From contig JACRMQ010000006.1 of the NCBI GenBank assembly GCA_016214905.1, positions 602,510 to 666,509 on the forward strand: 64,000 nt of DNA. Reading direction: 5' to 3'. Positions within the stretch are counted from its first letter, which is position 1, and every line of letters starts with the position of its first letter. The translations under genes were made by a program, and so were the position numbers. The stretch comes from Ignavibacteriales bacterium. GTDB taxonomy: Bacteria; Bacteroidota; Ignavibacteria; UBA10030; SZUA-254. Below the pieces are notes generated by a model that saw only the letters and a program-made list of their open reading frames with translations, had not been told where the DNA came from and did no database searches. Shown here piece after piece: positions 49,915 through 57,206 of the stretch.

Positions 49915-49943
49915 AATATATGAAAGAATATTTTTAAATTCAA
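49915..49943 (-). promoter_or_regulatory. sigma70-type promoter of the 49842-49908 RNA
   Basis: Minus strand TTGAAT (49938-49943), 17 nt, TATATT (49915-49920). The spacer shares a TATTCTT..CA segment with the promoter at 49584-49612. Confidence 0.55.
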
Positions 49944-50380
49944 ACTAATATTGATGAAATAATGTATATCTCAATTGAATAGGGGAATCATTATTCACTT
50001 CATGAAGAGTTATAATTTGCGAAACCAAGATAAAAATCGATTTCGAGTTCAGTGTTATTATTGTTTCTGCGTATATCTCTTCTTACTCGTTTCGTTTACT
50101 CTTTCTGCGATCCTAATTTATTAATTTATCTTTGGATCATATATCGGGGGTTAGTCAATATTGATCTTTTTCAACATTCCCATTCTCAATTAGATGTAAT
50201 CAAATATAGCACACTACCTATTCCTAGGTATCTTTTTATTCTTTGCTGCTTTCCATCTATCAAGAGTTGGCTCCATTTTAGAATTAACAAGTTAACCATA
50301 CTTTTTCTCAATAATTATTTTCATCCACTTGTAACTTTCTCTCACTCTTATTATAATTAACAATGGAATCATTCGAGGAG
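49944..50380. other. AT-rich gap, no supported gene
   Basis: No coding frame with protein-like composition; a possible 102-codon plus-strand frame (50052-50360) is Leu/Phe/Ser-rich AT-driven sequence without ribosome binding site. GAGGAG at 50375-50380 belongs to the decayed nuclease that follows. Confidence 0.5.
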
Positions 50381-50742
50381 ATGTTCATGGTAGTTGCTTG
50401 GACTAGTTTTCATCGTCTACCTGAGGATAATGTCAAGAAATATACACCAATTGGTGCCGGTGTTTATTTACTCTGGTTTCAACTTAATAATAACAAATGG
50501 AAATGTTAGTATGCCGGACAATCTGATAATTTAGAGCGAAGACTTTTCGAGCATTTATCAGATAACGAAAAAACAATTGTATGAAAAAACATGTTCATGA
50601 ACATATTAAAGAATATGAATGTGCTGAAGTTTCAACACAGAGTGACCGAGATGGAATTGATTAGTTCCTGCATGATCACTTTACACCAGAGTGCAACGAG
50701 AATGACCCAGGTGGAGAACCAATCGAAGTCAATATCCCATAG
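50381..50742 (+). pseudogene. Decayed GIY-YIG nuclease-like gene with three in-frame stops
   Basis: A single uninterrupted frame from ATG 50381 (or 50387) to TAG 50740 reads as a small GIY-YIG-type protein: GAGVYLLWFQ, YAGQSDNLERRLFEHLSDNE, KKHVHEHIKEYECAEVSTQS and FLHDHFTPECNENDPGGEP. It contains internal TAG after KWKC, TGA after KTIV and TAG after RDGID, with no frameshift. GAGGAG precedes the start. Length (~120 codons) fits the small stand-alone nuclease family. Three point nonsense changes without indels suggest fairly recent decay; recoding is unlikely since both stops are used normally nearby. Confidence 0.8.
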
Positions 50743-51049
50743 AATCTATATTTGTAAAAAACATAAGTTTTATTAATTCAGCCACGAACCTTCCACCATC
50801 ACAGAAAGGGTTTGCTTCGCCCATAGCGACTCATTTTAAAAGAAAAATCTAGTTCTGTTTTCTTTCCCTGACAATCGGATTTATTAAGATTTATACTTCC
50901 TGTTAGAATAAAATTAAAATAAACAAATAGAAGATTTGTCAAAATCAAATACCAAACCAATCACTTTCTTAGGGAAACTGCCCTTGCTTATAAAAGCAAG
51001 ACCTAATACACAGTTTTATAAACAAAGAAAGTTTTCTTAAGGAGGTAAT
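50743..51049. other. Gap before small membrane gene
   Basis: No supported gene. A short hairpin CTTGCTT/AAAGCAAG (about 50983-51001) lies 45 nt before the small gene at 51050 and could be in its leader. Otherwise AT-rich sequence. Confidence 0.4.
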
Positions 51050-51196
51050 ATGGTTCTTTTACTTTGGATAGTTGTTGTGATGCTTGCATACATGCTCTTT
51101 CTTCTTTATCACAGATTTAAACGTGATATTGAATGGCTCAATCAAAGAGTGGTGAATCTTGAGGATAAAGATCAAAGCGTTACTAAACAAAAATAA
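51050..51196 (+). CDS. 48-residue single-span membrane peptide
   Basis: A near-perfect ribosome binding site AAGGAGGT (51039-51046) precedes ATG 51050. The product begins MVLLLWIVVVMLAYMLFLLYH (one membrane helix) and continues with a charged amphipathic tail RFKRDIEWLNQRVVNLEDKD that could form a short coiled coil. An intrinsic terminator follows 13 nt after the stop, so it is an independent gene. No family recognised; phage-like holin/spanin or small regulatory membrane peptide are possibilities, not evidence-based assignments. Confidence 0.7.
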   Translation: MVLLLWIVVVMLAYMLFLLYHRFKRDIEWLNQRVVNLEDKDQSVTKQK

Positions 51197-51209
51197 CAAT
51201 GTACCAAGC

Positions 51210-51243
51210 AATTCCACTGTTATATTAACAGTGGAATTTTTTT
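51210..51243 (+). terminator. Intrinsic terminator after the 51050 gene
   Basis: 13-bp stem AATTCCACTGTTA / TAACAGTGGAATT with 3-nt loop and seven T. It also lies just beyond the end of the convergent prenyltransferase gene and may serve both. Confidence 0.88.
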
Positions 51244-51249
51244 GCCAAT

Positions 51250-52107
51250 TTACAATAACAACGCAGGAAGCAAACAAAGAAAGGCGATCCTTGTAAGAAT
51301 CAAAAATCTTTCCATTGCAGATATACTTAAGTGAAAACGGTAATAAAGGAAACCAACCCACAACAATCCATTTAAGATCACACCGACAAAGAGGATAAAT
51401 GAGGCTGTACCCCAGGTTGTTGCTGATACAACAAATATAAGTGAACTTACTCCAAGAAGAGACATAGAGATATCTACCGCCTTCACTATACCAAATCGAA
51501 TTGGAACTGATGTTTTTCCCCATGCCTTATCGGCAACGAAATCTCTGATGTCTAAAATAATTTCTCGAGCAAATATCAGAAAGAACGCTCCCATGGCAGA
51601 AAATAGAAGCGGCAAAGAGAAGTTCCCAACACTCATTCCAAATATTATCGTGAAAGAACTTGTAAGGGCAGTAATTGCATTCGCCCAAATCCCATATTTG
51701 TTGTTAACAAAGGAATACACCGATAATAAAGCAATGACAATTATATCGATAAATAGAGCAAGACTGTTAAGTAAGAATGAAAAATAAATTGAGACGATCA
51801 CAAGTATAGGTATCAATAACAAGACCTGCCTCCGGGATAATTTACCACTAGGTAGAGCACGATAAGTATGATTGATTTTATCTTTATCCAAGTCAATATA
51901 ATCATTCAATGCAAATCCAAATCCAGACGTTAATACAACAACAGCAAAGGTAATTAATGCTGTCATCATAGAAGGATTCAAAGTTGTTGCATAATAGACC
52001 GTTGCCGCAATAGTTCCTGCAATAGATGATATGAATAATCTTAGTGTAGAAATTATGGCGATAAAGATTGTAGTAAAGTTATTCCCCACTTTTTGTGGGA
52101 TCCTCAT
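51250..52107 (-). CDS. UbiA-family prenyltransferase
   Basis: Integral membrane enzyme attaching an isoprenoid chain to an acceptor. 285 residues, about nine helices. First Asp-rich motif NDYIDLDKDKINHTYRALPSGKL and second DIRDFVADKAWGKTSVP are intact. The first motif most resembles archaeal-type geranylgeranylglyceryl-phosphate (DGGGP) and related polyprenyl transferases. I choose the ATG at 52107 because GAGGAA lies 9 nt upstream; the ATG at 52122 is also in frame. It overlaps the upstream membrane protein gene by 29 nt. Acceptor unknown; lycopene-cyclase-like genes 8-10 kb away suggest C40/C50 isoprenoid chemistry. Confidence 0.82.
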   Translation of the reverse strand: MRIPQKVGNNFTTIFIAIISTLRLFISSIAGTIAATVYYATTLNPSMMTALITFAVVVLTSGFGFALNDYIDLDKDKINHTYRALPSGKLSRRQVLLLIPILVIVSIYFSFLLNSLALFIDIIVIALLSVYSFVNNKYGIWANAITALTSSFTIIFGMSVGNFSLPLLFSAMGAFFLIFAREIILDIRDFVADKAWGKTSVPIRFGIVKAVDISMSLLGVSSLIFVVSATTWGTASFILFVGVILNGLLWVGFLYYRFHLSISAMERFLILTRIAFLCLLPALLL

Positions 52108-52942
52108 TTGGGTGTTCCTCATAATATTTTTTGTAATGTCCTTCTAATTCTTTCAATACATATTCAAGTGGGTATTTCCTTATTAAAGCACCCTTATATG
52201 CACCATACACTATAACAATAAGTAGAGCTAAAATTCCTCCAAATAGAATTGTATTACTTCTTGTCTTCACCTCTTTCCAGTTGGCGTATAATTCATCCAC
52301 ATTCCTTCCGAGTGAGTCTATCTCTTGTTTGACTTTGACGCTGTCAAGAATCTGGTTCCCGACCAAACTAAGATTTGTAATTTCCTCTCTAGCTTTTTCA
52401 TATGCTTGTAATGACTGATCTTTTGGAAAAAGATAAATAGTCTCCTTGTCGGCTAAAATACCAAGCGGTAAGATTAAAAGAAACAAAGTAACATATGTTA
52501 TTAATATCCTCTTGAAATACTTTTTTGAGATCTCATTATTATCAAACTTCTTCGAATTTTGATACAGTAGTAAAGCCTTCCAACATATAAATCCTATCCC
52601 GATTCCTATAAGGAAAAGAAGTGGATAAAACATACCAATTACAATAAGCAGTAATAAAACGATTACCAACCAAATTGATAGCATCTGACCAAATTCATTC
52701 TCTCTCAACTTTATGACAAGTTTGTGATAAAAAGTCAAACTTTGAATTGAAAGAGCCCCTAGAATAAGAGCGATGGTCAACTCATTCGCTGGAGTTATTC
52801 CTTGTCGAACAGCAGGCACTATTTTTGATAGAAATAATATCGTTAATGCAAAAAGTGCTCCACTATAAAGCCTTTCAATCCAAGACGTGACCCATGCATT
52901 TCGCATCACGTTTTTTTGTAGAGCCGGAATATTCTGAGCCAT
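52079..52942 (-). CDS. Membrane protein of unknown function with extracytoplasmic helical domain
   Basis: 287 residues with about six predicted helices: residues ~28-45, 55-72, 85-130 (two), 145-165 and 233-252. Between the fifth and sixth is a ~65-residue soluble helical stretch (DQSLQAYEKAREEITNLSLVG..VKQEIDSLGRNVDELYANW), probably coiled coil on one face of the membrane. The tail is hydrophilic (HYKKYYEEHPNEDPTKSGE). AGGAAAC lies before the ATG. It is translationally coupled to the UbiA gene downstream. No family recognised. Confidence 0.7.
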   Translation of the reverse strand: MAQNIPALQKNVMRNAWVTSWIERLYSGALFALTILFLSKIVPAVRQGITPANELTIALILGALSIQSLTFYHKLVIKLRENEFGQMLSIWLVIVLLLLIVIGMFYPLLFLIGIGIGFICWKALLLYQNSKKFDNNEISKKYFKRILITYVTLFLLILPLGILADKETIYLFPKDQSLQAYEKAREEITNLSLVGNQILDSVKVKQEIDSLGRNVDELYANWKEVKTRSNTILFGGILALLIVIVYGAYKGALIRKYPLEYVLKELEGHYKKYYEEHPNEDPTKSGE

Positions 52943-53036
52943 TTTATTTGTTTCCTCAGTGATAATGTCCTGAAAATTAATGTAGTAAATTGTTTACGAT
53001 TTAGCAACCCATTTAACCCATGGGTAGTGTCTCAGT

Positions 53037-53065
53037 TTGAAAGTTTATAGAATAATACTTACCTT
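53037..53065 (+). promoter_or_regulatory. sigma70-type promoter
   Basis: TTGAAA (53037-53042), 17 nt, TACCTT (53060-53065), 26 nt before the ATG at 53091. It supports the internal start rather than an upstream one. Confidence 0.5.
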
Positions 53066-53090
53066 GCTTGCCATTATTAGGAGTATACTA

Positions 53091-53972
53091 ATGGCAAAAG
53101 ATATTGATCGATCTGAGTTTAAGCTCAAATTTCAAGGTGAAGCGGCAGAGATAAATGCATCTACTTTGGTCAGTTCCCTATCTGGAATTATTTCGATTTT
53201 AGAGGAATCAAATAAAAAGCTTTTACCAAAGCGTAAGATAAAAATTAAGGTACAATCTCCTAAGCGCGGTAGTTTTTTGATAAATATGGCAGTTGAATCT
53301 CCATCGATAATTCAGACTATACTTGAGCATGCAACCATTCAAAATGCGGCTTACCTTGTTACAACACTCGTTGGCATACTAACAATTAGAAAATATTTTA
53401 GTAAGGAAAAAGCCGAAGTTACTGAGAAGGATGAGAATAATTATCAATTAAAGTCAAAAAGTGGTAATAATATCGTTATTGACAAAAGGATATACAATAT
53501 CTATAAGGATAACATTCAGATTAATAATGCGGTAGATAGAGTATTTGGGGAGTTATCCATTGATCCAGCCGTTGAGGAAATTGATATTTTAGATAAAAAT
53601 AACACCGAATTATTTTCAGCGACAAAAGAACACTTTCCAGAAATTAGCGCAGAGGTCGAAGAGATTACCGAGAAACAGAGATCACAAACCATATCGGCAA
53701 GCGTTAATGTCTTTAAAATCGTTTGGGATGAACATTATAAATGGGAATTTTTTTGGAGAGGGAACAAAATATCAGCAAAGATATTGGATGATAATTTTTT
53801 CAAACGTGTTCACAGCGGCGAAAAATTTGCAGAAGGTGACATCTTAGAGGTTAAGTTGAAGATTGAACAAACATTCAATGAATCTGCAAATACATGGGTA
53901 AACGGTTCGTATGAAATTGTAGAGGTCATAAATCACATACCGCGACCAGAACAGGGAAAACTCAATCTTTAA
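53091..53972 (+). CDS. Protein of unknown function from mobile element
   Basis: 293 residues from ATG 53091, preceded by AGGAG at 53078-53082; the frame is open to 53037 but overlaps the promoter. The N-terminal part (FKLKFQGEAAEINASTLVSSL..IISILEESNKKLLPKRKIKIKVQSP) looks like an alpha/beta module, with a hydrophobic stretch AAYLVTTLVGILTI at about residue 95. The second half has a beta-rich region (VNVFKIVWDEHYKWEFFWRGNKI, GDILEVKLKIEQTF, SYEIVEVINHI). I do not recognise it. It stands alone, divergent from the membrane protein gene upstream. Confidence 0.7.
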   Translation: MAKDIDRSEFKLKFQGEAAEINASTLVSSLSGIISILEESNKKLLPKRKIKIKVQSPKRGSFLINMAVESPSIIQTILEHATIQNAAYLVTTLVGILTIRKYFSKEKAEVTEKDENNYQLKSKSGNNIVIDKRIYNIYKDNIQINNAVDRVFGELSIDPAVEEIDILDKNNTELFSATKEHFPEISAEVEEITEKQRSQTISASVNVFKIVWDEHYKWEFFWRGNKISAKILDDNFFKRVHSGEKFAEGDILEVKLKIEQTFNESANTWVNGSYEIVEVINHIPRPEQGKLNL

Positions 53973-54210
53973 TTGGTTAATTTAATCAAGTCTTCGATTT
54001 CCCATAGTTTTGTTATAATTCCAGATGCATTGGAAGGATTTACACGTAATGTTTTACTTTTTTTATAGGCCACGCTTGCTGACTGGTATTTATATTCAAA
54101 ACTGAGAACACTGCCCATCCCTGCAAACCTTTTAATATCTGTTACCCAGATATAAGACCAACTACCTCCTTAGAGCATAACATCTGATCTTACCCTAGAT
54201 TTTCGGACAG

Positions 54211-54242
54211 AAAAAAACCCGGTGCAATTTGCATCAGGTTTT
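54211..54242 (-). terminator. Intrinsic terminator after the first radC-like gene
   Basis: AAAACCTGATGCAA pairs with TTGCACCGGGTTTT (two mismatches), followed by a T-run on the minus strand. It lies 15 nt after the radC-like stop. The rest of 53973-54256 shows no gene. Confidence 0.75.
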
Positions 54243-54256
54243 GAGGTCGCTTAAAA

Positions 54257-54721
54257 TTAGAGCAATCCCTTTTCAGCGAAGCTCGTATAACCATTGTATT
54301 CAGTTACGATGATATGATCATTCAGAGGTATTCCAAGAATTTTTCCAGCGTCGACAAGTTGTTTTGTCAAAGTAATATCATCGCTAGAAGGTTCAACATT
54401 TCCGGAAGGATGGTTGTGAGAGACAATAATCGTTGCGGCGTTCATCATATAAGCAAGCTTGAATACCTCACGCGGATGAACCAACGACGAGTTCAAAATA
54501 CCAATCGATATCGTGTGTATTCCGATTAGGTAATTTGCACTGTTGAGATACAAACCTATGAAATGTTCTCGATCAACTCCTTGAAGATGCTTTCGGACGA
54601 TCTTGGCAGCTTCTTCCGGTGATTGGATGCATCGATTCTCAACCTCAATCATTCCCTCTCGTACGAGTACAACTTTGTACAATGGCGTCTCGCAGACTAC
54701 TTTGATTTTTTTCATATTCAT
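54257..54721 (-). CDS. RadC-like JAB-domain protein (copy 1)
   Basis: 154 residues with the MPN/JAB metal-binding core of the RadC family: catalytic motif SHNHPSGNVEPSSDD (HxHPSG..PSxxD), preceded by GIHTISIGILNSSLVHPREVFKLA and followed by GIPLNDHIIV. It lacks the helix-hairpin-helix start of chromosomal RadC. This short form is typical of plasmids, phages and islands; despite the name it is not established as a DNA repair enzyme. AAAGGAAC precedes the ATG region. Paralogous to the next gene. Confidence 0.88.
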   Translation of the reverse strand: MNMKKIKVVCETPLYKVVLVREGMIEVENRCIQSPEEAAKIVRKHLQGVDREHFIGLYLNSANYLIGIHTISIGILNSSLVHPREVFKLAYMMNAATIIVSHNHPSGNVEPSSDDITLTKQLVDAGKILGIPLNDHIIVTEYNGYTSFAEKGLL

Positions 54722-54916
54722 GTTCCTTTTTGTTGTGAGAATTATTTTTGCGAATTGTTAATATGCTACCTTGGGATTGTAGAACAATGCAAATCCGATT
54801 TAAAGACTGGAGAAATTGTCTAAATAGTCATCCAAGTTTTTCTTCAATCCGTCCAAAACACCAAGTCTTCTGGCGTATGTTTTGTTGATGAATTGGAATT
54901 GACCGCAATAAAATCG

Positions 54917-55393
54917 CTACCACCTCTGTCGAGATATTTGCTTCAGCAATCCACGCTTGGCCAGACTGACATAACCGTTTTGCTCCGTTACGATAAGATG
55001 ATCCTGCAATGAAATGCCTAATATTCCTGCCGCCTCTACCAGACGCGAGGTCAGTCGTTTATCGGCAATACTCGGAGTCGGGTCACCTGATGGATGGTTG
55101 TGTGCAACGATGATAGAAACGGCATTGATCATGAAAGCGAGCTTAAAGACTTCACGTGGGTGGACAATCGATGAATTAACGATACCAACCGAAATGGTGT
55201 GGATACCTAAGGGATGGTTAGCGGCATCTAGGTAAAGCCCTACGAAGTGTTCTCGATCGGCACCTTTAAGGTAACTCTTGATGAGTTTTGCAGCGTCACT
55301 TGATGTGCAAATTACCGAATTGTCAGTCTGGATAGTCCCTTTCCTCACAAGTACTACTTGGTATTGTGGAATTTCAAATACCACTTTCTCCAT
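54917..55393 (-). CDS. RadC-like JAB-domain protein (copy 2)
   Basis: 158 residues, clearly paralogous to copy 1 over its full length (e.g. GADREHFVGLYLDAANHPLG against GVDREHFIGLYLNSANYLIG). Metal motif AHNHPSGDPTPSIADKR is intact. The C-terminus extends slightly (KQISRQRW). The two copies are tandem on the minus strand with a 195-nt spacer showing no gene, suggesting a duplication or acquisition of two related copies rather than one transcription unit with overlap. Confidence 0.88.
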   Translation of the reverse strand: MEKVVFEIPQYQVVLVRKGTIQTDNSVICTSSDAAKLIKSYLKGADREHFVGLYLDAANHPLGIHTISVGIVNSSIVHPREVFKLAFMINAVSIIVAHNHPSGDPTPSIADKRLTSRLVEAAGILGISLQDHLIVTEQNGYVSLAKRGLLKQISRQRW

Positions 55394-55572
55394 TAGGATT
55401 ATTCTTCATTAGTATTCCAATTCTACCCTAGGCGATCATGTGTTCGGTAGACTGGATATTTTGCCGCTGAAGGACATTTCTCCTGTCTTGTTGCAGTATT
55501 GATTCAGGAAAATACTATAGGAAAGAGACAACACAGTTCATTCACAACATAACAAGAAAGGAGAAAGACAAC

Positions 55573-56001
55573 ATGCAACCACAATCGGCAGCTAGGCTTG
55601 AGGTACGCTCAGCCAGTGGTAACCTTCTATTTACTGTTACAGTTTCTGAAACAGAAACCACACCTGCTCAATTTGATCAGGTGAAACTTAGCGGAAATAA
55701 TGGTGAAGCAAAACTGCACGAGATACCCAAAGCTTCAACGCAAGAAAAGGATAGTAAGTCCCATCCTACGATAAGACCCAAACCGGAAAACGGAGAGGCA
55801 CTCATGACCGACTCACAAAAGCGACTTCTGTTCCGCCTCTTGGCAGATCAAGGAGTTGAAGGCGACAAAGCCCATGAGCATCTGAAGAATAAGTTTCAGG
55901 TGAATTCCTTGAAGGAAGTAACCAAACTTGAGGCGAGCCGTGAAATTGAGAAGCTTCTCGGGGACGCGAAAGGAGGCAAGCCATTCCATGCAGCAGCTTG
56001 A
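55573..56001 (+). CDS. Accessory protein of unknown function upstream of Cas4-like nuclease
   Basis: 142 residues, preceded by AAAGGAG. The N-terminal ~40 residues are beta-like (ARLEVRSASGNLLFTVTVSE), the middle is a charged linker, and the C-terminal ~65 residues form a helical module (MTDSQKRLLFRLLADQGVEG..VNSLKEVTKLEASREIEKLL) of a kind seen at the ends of several phage and plasmid recombination proteins (recognition uncertain). It overlaps the nuclease gene by 14 nt, so the two are translationally coupled. More G+C-rich than the genes to its left. Confidence 0.7.
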   Translation: MQPQSAARLEVRSASGNLLFTVTVSETETTPAQFDQVKLSGNNGEAKLHEIPKASTQEKDSKSHPTIRPKPENGEALMTDSQKRLLFRLLADQGVEGDKAHEHLKNKFQVNSLKEVTKLEASREIEKLLGDAKGGKPFHAAA

Positions 56002-56770
56002 TCATTTATCCAGCAGCCAGCTAAGGCTCTACCTTCAGTGCCCTCAAAAATACCAGTTCCAGTACATTGATCTTATTCCAAAAACGTTCCGCCCTTCTGC
56101 ACTCGCATTTGGCAGTGCGCTTCACTCGGCACTGTCATGGTTCCACAAGGCAGAGCTTGCCGGAGCGAAGGTGTCTCAGGAACAGCTTGCTAAGGTCTTC
56201 GAGACAGATTGGTATAGTCAAAAGGTAGATGAGGACATCCGATACAAAGATAGTGACGATGATATGAAGTTCATCGCTATGGGGAGAGAAATGCTATCAC
56301 TCTACCTGAGGCAACCACACCGTCCACAGGTGAAGGGAAGTGAAATTCCTTTCACCATACCCCTAGTCAGTCCTGTGGACGGCCGAGAACTCGGAGTAAA
56401 TCTTGAAGGATTCTTCGACATTATTGAACGCGATGATACAATCACTGAGTTCAAAACCTCAGCCCAGATCATGACCTCATTCGATATTCAATCAATGCTC
56501 CAACTTACGGCCTATGGATATGCCTTCAAGAGGCTTTACGGTCGACCGCCAAAGGGATTCAAGGTTATCAACTTCATCAAAAACAAGAAGCCGCGCATCG
56601 AAGTGACTGAAACTCGAAGGAACGATGCAGACTATGAAGTCTTCTTTCACCTTCTCGAACAGGTTCTTTACGCAATCACTAAAGGAATCTTCTATCCTCG
56701 AGCCGGTTTCTGGTGCAAGGAGTGCGAGTATGCACACTTGTGTCCCCTATGGCAGAGAAAATCTGCCTGA
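55988..56770 (+). CDS. PD-(D/E)XK nuclease of the Cas4/RecB type
   Basis: 260 residues from ATG 55988 (AAAGGAGG upstream; an earlier in-frame ATG at 55928 lies inside the previous gene). Motifs: HLSSSQLRLYLQCPQKYQFQ, ALAFGSALHSALSW (motif I), LEGFFDIIERDDTITEFKTS (catalytic D..EFK) and QLTAYGYAF. The C-terminal CKECEYAHLCP plus the early Cys in QCPQ could hold an iron-sulfur cluster as in Cas4/AddB. No CRISPR genes nearby, so a role in plasmid or phage recombination is more likely. Confidence 0.88.
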   Translation: MQQLDHLSSSQLRLYLQCPQKYQFQYIDLIPKTFRPSALAFGSALHSALSWFHKAELAGAKVSQEQLAKVFETDWYSQKVDEDIRYKDSDDDMKFIAMGREMLSLYLRQPHRPQVKGSEIPFTIPLVSPVDGRELGVNLEGFFDIIERDDTITEFKTSAQIMTSFDIQSMLQLTAYGYAFKRLYGRPPKGFKVINFIKNKKPRIEVTETRRNDADYEVFFHLLEQVLYAITKGIFYPRAGFWCKECEYAHLCPLWQRKSA

Positions 56771-56842
56771 AAATCAACACATGCAAAATAATTCACGAGG
56801 CGTATGCCTTATTTGTATTCACTAATTACAAAGGACAATATT

Positions 56843-57067
56843 ATGTCAGATCAAGATGCAATCTACTCAACGTCGATACGAGCCGGAAAGACGACTTATT
56901 TCGTCGACGTAAAAGAAGCGAAGAATGGCAACAAGTATCTCGCGATCTCGGAAAATAGGATCGACGGGGAAAAGAGACAGCGAACGACCCTACGAATCTT
57001 TGAGGAAACAGTTGCCGAATTCCAAAAAGTCATTGATGAAGCAGCGGCAGCTATTTCACAGACGTGA
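56843..57067 (+). CDS. PUR-family DNA/RNA-binding protein (DUF3276-like)
   Basis: 74 residues from ATG 56843 with AAAGGA upstream. IYSTSIRAGKTTYFVDVKEAKNG and KYLAISENR followed by TLRIFEETVAEFQKVIDEA match the strand-strand-strand-helix PUR repeat (IxxxxxRAGkrTYFfDVKeTrng), a single-stranded nucleic acid-binding fold common in Bacteroidota and spirochaetes. It lies 72 nt after the nuclease gene, suggesting a DNA-processing function. A terminator follows. Confidence 0.82.
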   Translation: MSDQDAIYSTSIRAGKTTYFVDVKEAKNGNKYLAISENRIDGEKRQRTTLRIFEETVAEFQKVIDEAAAAISQT

Positions 57068-57107
57068 GTTGCCCTGGGTTCTTCAATACTATCATACATT
57101 CATACAT

Positions 57108-57149
57108 GCCCGTGTGCTTAATAAAATGAAGTTCACGGGCGTTTCTTTT
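57108..57149 (+). terminator. Intrinsic terminator after the PUR-like gene
   Basis: GCCCGTG (57108-57114) pairs with CACGGGC (57134-57140), and an inner CTT/AAG extends the stem. GTTTCTTTT follows. Confidence 0.75.
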
Positions 57150-57206
57150 CTCACACGAACAAATATCACAATACAATACAACATAAAAATGAAAGGAGAA
57201 TTAACT

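Noticed and set aside
49734-49943. 69-codon minus-strand frame
   Set aside because: It spans the promoter and hairpin of the second RNA and has no ribosome binding site or protein-like composition.
49584-49943. Bacteroidia-type TTTG/TAnnTTTG promoters
   Set aside because: The same bases also read as TTGnnn-17-TAnnnT; backbone promoters fit the sigma70 form, so that reading was preferred.
50052-50360. 102-codon plus-strand frame
   Set aside because: AT-driven Leu/Phe/Ser-rich sequence without ribosome binding site or recognisable feature.
55988-56770. CRISPR-associated Cas4
   Set aside because: No other cas gene and no CRISPR repeats anywhere in the window; Cas4-like nucleases are common on plasmids and phages.
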